IMG/VR virus record: IMGVR_UViG_3300028025_000996
Span: 1 to 37,156 of that record
Source: a virus
Length of the DNA stretch: 37,156 bases
Reading direction: 5' to 3' (one strand)
A program made the translations under genes and the position numbers. The notes below the pieces were generated by a model. The model had not been told where the DNA came from. It searched no databases and was given only the letters and a program-made list of their open reading frames with translations. This document shows, one piece after another, positions 7,983 to 17,337 of the stretch (the first letter of the stretch is position 1; each line of letters opens with the position of its first letter).

Positions 7983-8174
7983 ATGAACATATACTTACGG
8001 CACGATGTGCACGGCACTAAAGTAGCGACAATGGAATTAGAAGCTGTTGCAGATGAAGAAAACGGTTGGGTGAGGTATACTCACGACACGCCCTCGGCTC
8101 CCGAAGAGGTGGTTCCAGTAAATGTTCTGGAAGTTCAAAAGCGCAGACGAAAAGAACCCGCAATAGGAGCCTAG
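7983..8174 (+). CDS. Small phage protein (63 aa), head-tail region
   Basis: A short charged protein starting MNIYLRHDVHGTKVATMELE and containing DEENGWVRYTHD, then a Pro/Val-rich stretch and a basic end (KRRRKEPAIGA). I recognise this 'YLRHD.HGTKVA...NGWVRY' type from other phages, where it sits near head-completion genes; it has no known function. The start lacks a clear Shine-Dalgarno and closely follows a TTCG hairpin. The stop lies one base before the next start, so coupling to the tail-factor gene is likely. Confidence 0.72.
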   Translation: MNIYLRHDVHGTKVATMELEAVADEENGWVRYTHDTPSAPEEVVPVNVLEVQKRRRKEPAIGA

Positions 8175-8175
8175 T

Positions 8176-8886
8176 ATGGCAACAGCTTTCGACCAGATAA
8201 AAGCCGCGCTTCGATTAATAGGCCAACTGGCTGAAGGCGAAGACCCATCCGCACAAACGGCTCAAGATGCATTGACAGCTATGAATCAGATGGTTGATTC
8301 ATGGAATACTGAACGTCTGACAGTGTTTTGTACACAAGACCAAGTATTTATGTGGCCGCCGGATGAAATCACTCGCGATCTTGGACCTACGGGCGACTTT
8401 GTTGGCTTGCGTCCAGTTTTGATTGACGATGCAACTTATTTCCGCGACCCACAAACAAATGTGTCGTTTGGTATTAAGCTGATTAATCAACAGCAATACA
8501 ACGGTATTGCGGTTAAGACAGTAACGTCTACTTATCCGCAAGTTATGTTTGTAAACATGACTTACCCCAATGTTCAACTAACTATTTATCCAAAACCTAC
8601 GCGTTTGTTGGAATGGCATTTTATATCCGTTCAAGAGTTGGATAATCCGGCTACGTTAAACACAGAACTATTCTTCCCGCCAGGCTATTTGCGTGCATTC
8701 AAGTACAACTTAGCGTGCGAAATTGCTGCTGAGTTTGGTGTTGAGCCACCACAGACTGTACAACGTATTGCGATGACGTCTAAGCGTAATCTGAAACGCA
8801 TCAATAATCCTGATGATGTTATGTCGATGCCTTACTCGATCGTGGCAAGCCGTCAGCGTTTCAACATCTACGCCGGTAACTATTAA
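8176..8886 (+). CDS. Head-completion / tail accessory factor, P22 gp4-like
   Basis: This 236-residue protein matches the gp4-like tail accessory family by eye. It has an amino-terminal helical start with ALRLIGQLAEGEDPSAQ, then the characteristic ALTAMNQMVDSWNTERLTVF (about residues 34-53), a central beta part with VNMTYPNVQLTIYPKP, and a final helical region with FPPGYLRAFKYNLACEIAAE. In P22 gp4 binds under the portal, seals DNA in the head and forms the platform for gp10 and the needle. The next gene is the gp10 homologue, which supports the call. Confidence 0.87.
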   Translation: MATAFDQIKAALRLIGQLAEGEDPSAQTAQDALTAMNQMVDSWNTERLTVFCTQDQVFMWPPDEITRDLGPTGDFVGLRPVLIDDATYFRDPQTNVSFGIKLINQQQYNGIAVKTVTSTYPQVMFVNMTYPNVQLTIYPKPTRLLEWHFISVQELDNPATLNTELFFPPGYLRAFKYNLACEIAAEFGVEPPQTVQRIAMTSKRNLKRINNPDDVMSMPYSIVASRQRFNIYAGNY

Positions 8887-8889
8887 TTT

Positions 8890-10323
8890 ATGAAGACGCC
8901 AATCCTTGGCCAGTCGTACGTCGCCCGCAGCGTCAATGCTGCGGATGCCCGTATGATCAACATGTATCCTGAGACGATACCGGCACCGGACGGTAATGAG
9001 CCTGCTTACCTTAACCGCGCGCCTGGGTTGCGTAAGCTATCCAAAGTTGGCACAGGTCCTATTCGTGGACTGTGGCAATATGGTAACTATGCGTATGCTG
9101 TATCGGGTAGCAGACTTTATAGAATTAATTCAGATTGGTCATCTACGCAAATAGGTGGCATATCAGGCACTGGCCCAGTGTCAATGGTGGATAACGGCAC
9201 GCAGTTATTTATTGCAGCCAATCCTAAAGGCTATATCTACGATGCTGCTTCGGAAGAGCTTGCTGAAATTGAGGATGAAGACTTTCCTGGTGCGGTAACA
9301 GTTGGTTATCTTGATGGGTATTTTATATTCCAAGAGCCTAACTCACAAAAATTTTGGACGTCTGAACTGCTTGATGGCACACAGATTGATCCATTAAGTT
9401 TTGCCAGTGCTGAAGGTATGCCGGACAATCTGGTGTCACTATTTGTTGACCACCGCGAAGTTTGGTTGTTTGGTACTCAGTCTGTTGAAGTCTGGTATAA
9501 CGCAGCGACTACTCCATTCCCATTAGCTCGTATTCAAGGTGCAGTTAATGAATATGGTTGCGCTGCAACATTTTCTGTAGCCAGAATGGATAACTCAATA
9601 TATTGGTTAGGCGCGGATGCGCGTGGCCAAGGTATTGTGTTTAGAGCCAATGGCTATGCGGGGCAACGCATATCTACCCATGCGGTTGAATTTGCTATTC
9701 AAAGCTATGGCACAATTTCTGACGCAATTGCGTTTACTTATCAGCAAGACGGTCATTCATTCTATGTATTGACGTTTCCAACCGCTCAAAAAACTTGGGT
9801 GTTTGATGTAGCTACAGGCGCATGGCATGAGCGTGCGGGGTTTGCTAATGGTCAATTTATCCGCCACCGTGCGAACTGCCAAATGTTTTTTAACAACGAA
9901 GTAGTAGTTGGCGACTTTCAAAACGGCAATATCTACGCGTATGATTTAGATCAATTTTCTGATGGCGACTTTCCACAGAAATGGTTACGGTCATGGCGCG
10001 CACTACCTACAGGCACAAACAACTATAAGCGTACCGCTCAACACACTTTGCAGCTTAATTGCGAAACCGGCGTGGGTGTAAATAGTGGTCAAGGTAAAGA
10101 CCCTCAAGTTATGCTGCGTTGGTCTGATGATGGCGGCCACACATGGTCAAACGAGCATTGGACTGGCATGGGCAAAATAGGCTCGTACGGCTATCGTGCA
10201 TTTTGGCGTCGATTGGGCATGACAGAAAAGCTGCGTGACCGAGTGTATGAAGTGTCTGGCACCGATCCAGTTAAGTTAGCGATTACGGGTGCCGAATTAG
10301 TTTTGACCGGCACTAATGGCTAA
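8890..10323 (+). CDS. Tail accessory / packaged-DNA stabilisation protein, P22 gp10-like
   Basis: The 477-residue product begins MKTPILGQSYVARSVNAADA and has RMINMYPETIPAPDG soon after, which is diagnostic of the gp10-like family. The bulk is beta-propeller-like with repeated short aromatic/Gly strands (GLWQYGNYAYAVSGSRLY; GYLDGYFIFQEPNS; VWLFGTQSVEVWYN). In P22 gp10 forms the ring that joins gp4 to the tailspikes and needle. The gene follows the gp4-like gene by three bases and overlaps the fibre gene by eight bases, consistent with a late tail operon. Confidence 0.9.
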   Translation: MKTPILGQSYVARSVNAADARMINMYPETIPAPDGNEPAYLNRAPGLRKLSKVGTGPIRGLWQYGNYAYAVSGSRLYRINSDWSSTQIGGISGTGPVSMVDNGTQLFIAANPKGYIYDAASEELAEIEDEDFPGAVTVGYLDGYFIFQEPNSQKFWTSELLDGTQIDPLSFASAEGMPDNLVSLFVDHREVWLFGTQSVEVWYNAATTPFPLARIQGAVNEYGCAATFSVARMDNSIYWLGADARGQGIVFRANGYAGQRISTHAVEFAIQSYGTISDAIAFTYQQDGHSFYVLTFPTAQKTWVFDVATGAWHERAGFANGQFIRHRANCQMFFNNEVVVGDFQNGNIYAYDLDQFSDGDFPQKWLRSWRALPTGTNNYKRTAQHTLQLNCETGVGVNSGQGKDPQVMLRWSDDGGHTWSNEHWTGMGKIGSYGYRAFWRRLGMTEKLRDRVYEVSGTDPVKLAITGAELVLTGTNG

Positions 10324-12922
10324 TTCAGATAATCTACCCCAACTACCTAAGAACCAATCAGCCATTTCAACCAATGGCGTTGTGTCAAGGGACTGGTATC
10401 GCTTTTTTCTTAACTTACTAAACAAAGTTAATGAAGGCGGTGGTGGTGGTAATGGTACCGGCACAGTCACCTCAGTCAATGTATCAGGTGGTACAACAGG
10501 TTTAACGACCTCTGGCGGCCCGATCACAACTAATGGCACTATAACCCTCAACGGCACGGTAAACGTCGCTAACGGCGGCACAGGCGCCGCTACAGCAGCA
10601 AACGCTCGTACAAATTTAGGCGTGCCAAGCCTTACAGGTACAGGAGCGTCTGGCACTTGGAATATTAATGTTACCGGCTCCGCCAGTAATGTTAGCGGCG
10701 TGGTTGCAATAGCTAACGGTGGCACAGGTGCTACTACAGCGGCGGATGCTCGTACAAACTTAGGTGCAGCGGCTTCAGGCGCTAACTCGGACATCACATC
10801 TTTATCAGGTATTACGGGCAGCATTGCTAGCCCAACCTATATTCAAATGGGTAATGGTTCCGGCACAACTTTAGCTGCTGGCCGGATGTGGTATGACCAA
10901 ACTTCCGGCAATTGGAATATGGGCATGGGTGGTGGCAACATTACCCAGCAAGTTGGCGAAGAGTTATTTGTCTACGGTAAAGCAAGCGCAGCTATTAGTG
11001 ATTCACCTCTTCAAATTGTTTACCACACCGGCACGGTGGGGTCTAGCGGTACAGTTACGTTTGCGCCTACGATTGCAAACATCACCGATATAAACGCTAT
11101 TGTTGGTGTTGCTACAGAAGATATTGCATTAAACGGTTTTGGGCGGGTTACTAACTTTGGTGTAGTTCGTGGCATTACGACCAACGGTGCAGCGTACGGT
11201 GAAACGTGGGCAGATGACGATGTAATTTGGTACAACCCCGTCACTGGCAACCCGACTAATGTGGAGCCTAGCGCGCCAGGCATTAAAGTGCAGGTTGGCA
11301 TCATTATTACCGCAGGATTAGGCGGCTCTGGGTCTTTCCAAGTTCTTTTGCGTCCAGGCTCTGTACTGGGCGGCACCGACTCAAACGTACAATTTTCTAC
11401 CCTTGTTAACAACAATTTAATCCAATACGACAGCACATTAGGCTATTGGAAAAACGTCACGCCTGCATCAGTCACAGGTGTTGGCAGCTTAGCTAATGCC
11501 TTAACGATTGGCACAGGCTTAAGCGGCACATCATATAACGGCTCGGCTGCGGTAACTATCAATAACACTGGCGTTACCTCTTTGACGGGTACAGCTAGTC
11601 AAGTTAACGTGTCGGCTAGTACGGGTGCGGTTACTTTAAGTTTACCCGCTACAATTAATGTCAACACTACCGGCACTGCCGATAATGTAACTGGTGTTGT
11701 TGGGGTATTAAATGGCGGCACAGGCCAAACTAGTTACACCGATGGTCAGTTATTGATTGGTAATAGCACTGGCAACACGCTTACCAAATCTACGCTTACC
11801 GCAGGTACTGGCATTAGCATTACTAATGGCGGCGGATCAATCACTATCAATGCAACTAATGCTGGTGCGGTTACATCGGTAACTGGCACATCGCCAGTCG
11901 TATCATCTGGCGGCGCTACACCAAACATTAGTTTGGCGTCTGGTTATGGCGATACGCAAAACCCGTACGCTAGTAAGACCGCTAACTTTTTCCTTGCAGC
12001 ACCAAATGGCACAGCAGGGGTGCCGACATTCCGCGCTGTTGTAGCGGCGGATATTCCAACGCTTAACCAAAACACAACTGGCCAAGCGGGCAGCGTTGCT
12101 AACTCATTAACGGCGGGCACAGGTATTTCGTATAGCGTTGGTACAACTTACAACGGCTCGGCGGCGATTACGATTAATAATTCAGGCGTTACCTCGTTAA
12201 CTGGCACGGCTAGTCAAGTAACGGTTTCCGCTAGTACAGGGGGCGTAACACTAAGTTTACCGTCACCAATTAATGTTGATACGACAGGCAATGCGGGTAC
12301 GGTAACAAATGGCGTGTATACAACTGGCAGCTATGCTGACCCAACTTGGGTCACGTCGTTGGCAGGCTCTAAGATTACAGGTAATATTTCTGGTAGCGCC
12401 GGTAATGTAACTGGCACAGTAGCAATAGCTAATGGCGGAACTGGGCAAACTACCGCAGTCGCAGCATTTGACGCGTTGTCGCCAGCTACTACAAAAGGCG
12501 ATCTGATTGTCAGCAATGGTACGGACAATGTCCGCCAAGCCGTGGGTACAGATACGTTTGTATTAACAGCGGATTCTACAACTGCGACGGGCATTAAATG
12601 GGCGGCGTCTAGCGGTTCGGGCGCAACGATTACAAATGACACAACAACAGCTACAAATCTGTACCCAACTTTTGCTGCTGCAACGTCAGGTTCTTTAACT
12701 ACAATTTACACTGGCAACACAAAATTGCTGTACAAACCTAGCACAGGAGAGTTAACATCTCCTGAAGTGGTAGCGAGTAATGGTTTATTTGTCAATAGTC
12801 AAACGGTATCATCAAATTACACAATTCCAGCCGGTAGCACAGCAATTTCAGGTGGCCCGATTACGGTAGCGTCTGGATTTGCAGTAACTGTTTCTAGCGG
12901 CGCAAGATGGGTAACTATATGA
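10316..12922 (+). CDS. Long tail fibre built of NGGTG-type repeats
   Basis: An 868-residue, low-charge, Gly/Thr/Ser/Asn-rich protein. The first 45 residues are unlike the rest (LPQLPKNQSAISTNGVVSRD, WYRFFLNLL) and probably bind the tail. The shaft then repeats VANGGTGAATAANARTNLG-type units four times (about residues 84, 140, 465 and 703), a motif common in trimeric phage fibres. A 65-70 residue block around SGVTSLTGTASQV is present twice. The carboxy end has an SNYTIPAGSTAISGGPITV segment and finishes GARWVTI, similar to the end of the 17338-18228 protein. It presumably forms a trimeric host-binding fibre. Confidence 0.9.
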   Translation: MANSDNLPQLPKNQSAISTNGVVSRDWYRFFLNLLNKVNEGGGGGNGTGTVTSVNVSGGTTGLTTSGGPITTNGTITLNGTVNVANGGTGAATAANARTNLGVPSLTGTGASGTWNINVTGSASNVSGVVAIANGGTGATTAADARTNLGAAASGANSDITSLSGITGSIASPTYIQMGNGSGTTLAAGRMWYDQTSGNWNMGMGGGNITQQVGEELFVYGKASAAISDSPLQIVYHTGTVGSSGTVTFAPTIANITDINAIVGVATEDIALNGFGRVTNFGVVRGITTNGAAYGETWADDDVIWYNPVTGNPTNVEPSAPGIKVQVGIIITAGLGGSGSFQVLLRPGSVLGGTDSNVQFSTLVNNNLIQYDSTLGYWKNVTPASVTGVGSLANALTIGTGLSGTSYNGSAAVTINNTGVTSLTGTASQVNVSASTGAVTLSLPATINVNTTGTADNVTGVVGVLNGGTGQTSYTDGQLLIGNSTGNTLTKSTLTAGTGISITNGGGSITINATNAGAVTSVTGTSPVVSSGGATPNISLASGYGDTQNPYASKTANFFLAAPNGTAGVPTFRAVVAADIPTLNQNTTGQAGSVANSLTAGTGISYSVGTTYNGSAAITINNSGVTSLTGTASQVTVSASTGGVTLSLPSPINVDTTGNAGTVTNGVYTTGSYADPTWVTSLAGSKITGNISGSAGNVTGTVAIANGGTGQTTAVAAFDALSPATTKGDLIVSNGTDNVRQAVGTDTFVLTADSTTATGIKWAASSGSGATITNDTTTATNLYPTFAAATSGSLTTIYTGNTKLLYKPSTGELTSPEVVASNGLFVNSQTVSSNYTIPAGSTAISGGPITVASGFAVTVSSGARWVTI
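11490..11690 (+). repeat. Internal fibre repeat, copy 1
   Basis: Coding repeat inside the long fibre gene: the peptide runs through ALTIGTGLSGTSYNGSAAVT, then SLTGTASQVNVSASTGAVTL and NVNTTGTADNV. It matches copy 2 at 12100-12306 closely at protein level and more loosely at DNA level, indicating an old tandem-type expansion of the fibre shaft. Confidence 0.7.
12100..12306 (+). repeat. Internal fibre repeat, copy 2
   Basis: Second copy of the fibre block, with SLTAGTGISYSVGTTYNGSA, SLTGTASQVTVSASTGGVTL and NVDTTGNAGTV. It is slightly longer than copy 1 because of a short insertion before the YNGSAA segment. Confidence 0.7.
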
Positions 12923-13356
12923 GTGAAGTTATTACGGCAGACGTTATGCGAGAACGGGTAGCTGCGTTGCAGACGGAGCTATCTAAAATGCCGCAATACG
13001 AACCGATTACCAAGCATACATTTCATGGCGGCATGTATTGCCGCGAAGTATGGCGTGAAGCAGGCGTATTAGTTGTTGGCAAAGTCCATAAAAAAGAACA
13101 TTTTTATTTAATTGTATCTGGCACGGTAGCAATTACGACAGACGAAGGTGTGCAATCAATTACAGGCCCACACCTGTTATGTAGTAAGCCAGGCACTAAG
13201 CGGGCAGTGTACGCGGAAACTGATGCGCTATGCATGACCTTTCACCGCGTTGAATCTACAACAGTAGAAGAAGCTGAAACAGAGTTAGTTGAAGAGGATA
13301 TTAACGACATGTACGTTATTGGAAATAAAGTTAAACCTTTAGAGGTGACAATATGA
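12919..13356 (+). CDS. Cupin-fold protein
   Basis: A 145-residue protein. The ATG at 12919 forms an ATGA overlap with the fibre stop; an in-frame ATG at 12907 would add four residues. The centre is a small beta-barrel of cupin type: REVWREAGVLVVGKVHKKEH, FYLIVSGTVAITTDEG, then ITGPHLLCSKPGTKRAVYAE and CMTFHRVE. His residues in VHKKEH and in TFHRVE could be part of a metal site, though the full HxH...E pattern is not clear. Cupin genes of this sort occur among structural genes of several environmental phages. Whether it is a virion part or an enzyme is unknown. Confidence 0.72.
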   Translation: MSEVITADVMRERVAALQTELSKMPQYEPITKHTFHGGMYCREVWREAGVLVVGKVHKKEHFYLIVSGTVAITTDEGVQSITGPHLLCSKPGTKRAVYAETDALCMTFHRVESTTVEEAETELVEEDINDMYVIGNKVKPLEVTI

Positions 13357-14093
13357 CTTTTTGGGTCGCAGGCGCAACGATAGGTAGCGCATTAATAGGT
13401 GCAAATGCGTCGGGTAACGCAGCGGATGCGCAACTTGCTGCATCTGCCGAACAAGCACGCGTTCAGAAAGAAATATTTGAGAAACAAACTGAACTGCAAG
13501 AGCCGTTTCGTCAAGCTGGGTTAAAAGGTCAAAATGAGTTAATGAATTTGCTTGGCCTTAGCGGCGATACTGGCGCAAAAGACTACGGCGCATTAGCACG
13601 GTCGTTTACCGGCCAAGATATGTACAAAGACCCAGGCTATGCTTTCAGATTAAGTGAGGGCGTTAAAGCGTTGGATCGAAGTGCTGCTGCGCGTGGCGGA
13701 TTACTTGGTGGTAATCAAATGCGCGGCGTTACTGAGTTTGGTCAAAACTACGCATCTGGCGAATATCAAAATGCATTTAATCGTTACCAAGCTGAACGTC
13801 AAGCACGTTTAAACCCATTGCAAAGCTTGGCAGGGCAAGCACAAACGTCTGCCAATACTTTAACTAATGTTGCGGGTAATTTAGGTAATGCATTAGGCGA
13901 AAACGCAATGAATGCAGGTAATATCCGCGCATCAGGCTACATGGGGACTGCTAATGCTTTATCAGGCGCGTTAGGTTCAGCAGCTAATTATTACAGTAAT
14001 AAGCAAGCACAAGAAAGGCAAGACGCTAGATTTAATCGAATAATGGATACGTACGGCGTCAATAACGCATCATCTGACTATTCAAGGTACTAA
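13353..14093 (+). CDS. DNA-ejection (internal virion) protein, P22 gp7-like position
   Basis: This 246-residue protein begins with a hydrophobic Ala/Gly segment (AGATIGSALIGANASGNAAD), followed by a Gln/Ala-rich helix and the signature FRLSEGVKALDRSAAARGGLL (about residues 97-117) and FGQNYASGEYQNAFNRYQAE (about 130-149). I recognise this combination from ejection or DNA-transfer proteins of P22-like phages. Such proteins are packed in the head and leave with the DNA to build a conduit across the cell envelope. It starts in an ATGA overlap and is followed by two further large helical proteins. Confidence 0.82.
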   Translation: MTFWVAGATIGSALIGANASGNAADAQLAASAEQARVQKEIFEKQTELQEPFRQAGLKGQNELMNLLGLSGDTGAKDYGALARSFTGQDMYKDPGYAFRLSEGVKALDRSAAARGGLLGGNQMRGVTEFGQNYASGEYQNAFNRYQAERQARLNPLQSLAGQAQTSANTLTNVAGNLGNALGENAMNAGNIRASGYMGTANALSGALGSAANYYSNKQAQERQDARFNRIMDTYGVNNASSDYSRY

Positions 14094-14095
14094 AT

Positions 14096-15463
14096 ATGCC
14101 AGCAGACACAAGTATTTTAATGGGCTTTCGCCCTGCTCAAATTGAGTCGCCCGACGTGCAAAATGCACGCGCCGCGCAAATGCGAAATGCGGAACAGCAG
14201 AACGTGCTTGGCGCGTTGCAATTAGCTGAACGAGGTAGAGAACAGCAAATGAATAATGCGCTTAATCAAGCGTATAAAGATGCGTATAGGTCTGAAGGCG
14301 GGTTAGATACAAACTTGCTACGTCAAAAATTAGCTACTGGTGGATTTGGCGCTAAACTACCTGCATTTGAAAAACAACTGGCTGAACTTGACGAAGCAAA
14401 ATTAAAGCGTGATAAGTTAAAAGGAGAAATAGCTGCGCAGCCTTTTGATTTATCAGAAAAACAATCTAAAGCCGTTCAAGAAAGATTAAAACAAACAAGA
14501 GAGATATACCAAACTCTTAACCCTGCTGATCCAAATGTAGCAGATAAATACCTTGCTATACATAATGGTGTTCATGACGATCCAATATTAGGCCCTCTAT
14601 TAACTAAAATGGGTGTTAAAAAAGAAGACTCACTTGCGGAAATTAATCGTGCGGCGGCGTCACCAAAAGCAATGGAAGATTTAATAAATAGATCAATATT
14701 GGGCACGCAGAAATTTATGGAATTTACCGCGCCTAAAACTGATGTGGGTAAACTTATTGCTGAACGCGATAGGCTGCCTGCTAATGACCCTAACCGTAAA
14801 ACATACGATGCGGCAATATTAAAAGCCACAACACAGTCGCCAGGAACTAATGTTAATGTGTCTTTGAGCACTGAAAAAGCTTATGGCGGACAGTTTGCGG
14901 GCAAAGTAGCTGACTCAGATATTAAGTTAAAAGATGCTGCTGACGCTGCGCCACAATTAGCTGAAACTGCTAATCGCATTTCGCAAATACTAAAAAGCGG
15001 GCAAGTGTTTACTGGAACAGGTGCTAACATAAAACTACAGTTGGCTAAAGCATTAAAAGTTGCCGGAGGTACTGATAATGAAGCTATTGCTAACACCGAA
15101 ACTTTAATATCTTCTTTAGCTAGTCAAACACTTGCGAATATTAAATCTTCTAATTTAGGCTCTGGACAAGGTTTTACTAATACCGACAGAGAATTCTTAG
15201 AGAAAGCAACCGCGGGTACCATTACGTTTGATAGTAAAACTTTGCAAAGACTATCTGATTTATCATATAGGACGGCTGTTGCAAGTGCGAATAGATGGAA
15301 AGAACGCGTAGACAAAATACCTAAATCTGTAATAGAAGGAACGGGTATTAGCACTGAGCCTGTTAATCTTCCAAGTAGAGATGGCGTTGCACCAAAGCCT
15401 AGTGCTGTACGAAGCGCGGCGGATGCGATTCTTAACGCTAACCCTAGTGGGGGTAAAAAGTAA
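14096..15463 (+). CDS. Probable internal virion / ejection protein (455 aa)
   Basis: A largely helical protein with many Ala, Gln, Lys and Glu residues. The first third looks coiled-coil (NARAAQMRNAEQQNVLGALQ; ALQLAERGREQQMNNALNQA), with a Lys-rich segment around residue 100. The last third has Gly/Ser-rich turns such as SSNLGSGQGFTNTDREFLEK and a disordered Pro/Ala tail. There is no signal peptide or membrane segment. The position between a gp7-like and another large helical protein, and overlap with the next start (TAATG at 15461-15465), indicate a three-gene ejection set as in P22 (gp7, gp20, gp16). No direct homology claimed. Confidence 0.7.
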   Translation: MPADTSILMGFRPAQIESPDVQNARAAQMRNAEQQNVLGALQLAERGREQQMNNALNQAYKDAYRSEGGLDTNLLRQKLATGGFGAKLPAFEKQLAELDEAKLKRDKLKGEIAAQPFDLSEKQSKAVQERLKQTREIYQTLNPADPNVADKYLAIHNGVHDDPILGPLLTKMGVKKEDSLAEINRAAASPKAMEDLINRSILGTQKFMEFTAPKTDVGKLIAERDRLPANDPNRKTYDAAILKATTQSPGTNVNVSLSTEKAYGGQFAGKVADSDIKLKDAADAAPQLAETANRISQILKSGQVFTGTGANIKLQLAKALKVAGGTDNEAIANTETLISSLASQTLANIKSSNLGSGQGFTNTDREFLEKATAGTITFDSKTLQRLSDLSYRTAVASANRWKERVDKIPKSVIEGTGISTEPVNLPSRDGVAPKPSAVRSAADAILNANPSGGKK

Positions 15464-17337
15464 TGGCAACCGCTGATCAATACGCGCAGTGGATTGTAGA
15501 CAACGCTACCAAAAAAGGTACGCCTGAATTTGATACTGTAGCTAAAGCGTATCAAGAGGCGGTTGCGGAAGAAAAGTCTTTGCCGGCTGTTGAAGTGTAT
15601 GCTAATGAAGGCATGCCTGCTGAACGTACGGTAGGTGGTTTTTTAAGTAATGTAATCCCAAGCGGCCAAAAAATGCTTGGTGGTATAGTGCAAGCTGTAA
15701 CAAATCCTATTGATACTGCTAATGCTGTGGTAGATACGCTTGCAGGCGCGGTACAAAACATATTACCTAAAGAAGTAGTTGATTTTGTACACAGGAATGA
15801 GCCAGAAGCGTTAGCGCAAGCAGATAAAAAAGCTATTGAAGTAGCTAACGCTGTAGGTGGCGAGTACAAAAAGAGATACGGCAGTGCAGAAGCTTTAGCC
15901 AATACACTTTACACCGACCCAGTTGGTGCAGCAGGCGATCTATCTATGTTGCTTACAGGCGGCGCTAGTGCGACAGGTAAATTAGGTTTAGTAGGCACGT
16001 CATCTAAATTAAGCACAGCCGCAGCATATACGAACCCTGTGACGCCGGTTGTAAAAGTAGGTGCAGCGCCTTTTCAATTAGTTGCTAAAGGTACTGGGGC
16101 GGTTAGAAATATGTTGGCGCCAAAAGAAACCGCTTTAATTGCTGCTGCTGAAGGTAGAGGGCAAGACATCGTTAATGCTTTGCGTAACTATGACGACATG
16201 GTTGCAGACGTACGCCCAATTGCAGGCACTGTAGTAGCAGGTCAAATGCCTGCAACTAAATACGCAGCACTACAACGCGATCTATCAGAACAACTTCCAA
16301 CAGCATACTACGAACGTGGGCAAGCAAATGTTGCTGCCCGAGGCAAAGCACTAGGTACTATTGCGCAAGATGAAGCGGCGTTAAAAGCTGCTGAAGCTGC
16401 ACGTACTAGAGTATCTAAGCCGCTATATGAAGCAGCAGACGCAGGCGTAGCAGACGTTAGCAAAGTAGCATCTACGTTAGATGACTTAATATCTAAAAAT
16501 CCTGGCAATCGTCAATTAGTGCGTGAGCTTAAACAAATACGAAATGACTTAGTAGACAGCGCAACTGGCGAACTACGCACCGACGCTAAACAAATAACTT
16601 CAGTAATTGACGGCATTAAAATGCGTCTGGCTAAAGAAGACAGCAAGTTTATTAAAGGTGAACTACGCGATGTGCGTGAGATGCTTGTTGACTCAGTGCC
16701 AGGCTATCGTGCAGCGCAAGAAGAATTTGCCAAAGCTAGTAAGCCGGTTAACATTATGCAAGTCGGTCAATTCCTTGAAGGCAAATTAAAGCCTGCGGTT
16801 GAAACAACCGTAGGTGAGCGTGCAGGCGTATTTTCTGCTGCTGTAAAAGAAGCGCCAACAACTATTAAACGTTCTACTGGGCAAAGCCGTTTTGATAAGC
16901 TTGAGCAAATATTAGAGCCTGAGCAAGTTAAGATAGTTGAAGACATCCGCAAAGATTTAGCGCGTGAAGCTGAGTTTGCTAAGCAAGCAACTGAAGGCGG
17001 TAAGTCTGGACGTACTTTCCCCGCCGCGCCTGCTAGTTTGCCAAACTTTATGTCTCGCGTTACCGCTGTGGCAAATGTTATTTTGACCCGATTGCAAGGT
17101 AAAATAAATCAAAAGTTAGCAATTGAAATGGCTACTGAAATGCTTGATCCAAAAGCCGCAGCAACAGCAATGGAAAAAGCATTGGCAAGAGAAGCCAGAG
17201 GACAAAAGTTAGCCGATCCGTTTAAGACAGTTGGAGGGGCGGTATATGCAGGCGCTCGTGGCCCTATCACGTTAGGTGGTGTTCAGATAAATAACGCATT
17301 AGCGCCTGAGAACCAAAACAATTTGAGGAATGATTAA
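15463..17337 (+). CDS. Probable internal virion / ejection protein (624 aa)
   Basis: A 624-residue protein. The first 30 residues (YAQWIVDNATKKGTPEFDTV) resemble a small amino-terminal module seen in other phage ejection proteins. Amphipathic Gly/Ala stretches with membrane-active potential follow at about residues 60-200 (GGFLSNVIPSGQKMLGGIVQ; PVGAAGDLSMLLTGGASATG). The remainder is long charged helices. It is the third and largest of three consecutive genes of this nature. By context it should be ejected with the DNA. No lytic transglycosylase motif is visible. Confidence 0.7.
   Translation: MATADQYAQWIVDNATKKGTPEFDTVAKAYQEAVAEEKSLPAVEVYANEGMPAERTVGGFLSNVIPSGQKMLGGIVQAVTNPIDTANAVVDTLAGAVQNILPKEVVDFVHRNEPEALAQADKKAIEVANAVGGEYKKRYGSAEALANTLYTDPVGAAGDLSMLLTGGASATGKLGLVGTSSKLSTAAAYTNPVTPVVKVGAAPFQLVAKGTGAVRNMLAPKETALIAAAEGRGQDIVNALRNYDDMVADVRPIAGTVVAGQMPATKYAALQRDLSEQLPTAYYERGQANVAARGKALGTIAQDEAALKAAEAARTRVSKPLYEAADAGVADVSKVASTLDDLISKNPGNRQLVRELKQIRNDLVDSATGELRTDAKQITSVIDGIKMRLAKEDSKFIKGELRDVREMLVDSVPGYRAAQEEFAKASKPVNIMQVGQFLEGKLKPAVETTVGERAGVFSAAVKEAPTTIKRSTGQSRFDKLEQILEPEQVKIVEDIRKDLAREAEFAKQATEGGKSGRTFPAAPASLPNFMSRVTAVANVILTRLQGKINQKLAIEMATEMLDPKAAATAMEKALAREARGQKLADPFKTVGGAVYAGARGPITLGGVQINNALAPENQNNLRND

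Noticed and set aside
10297-10824. 175-aa minus-strand frame rich in Pro and Val
   Set aside because: Antisense of the Gly/Thr-rich fibre repeats, crossing the end of the gp10-like gene; no leader and no recognisable protein.
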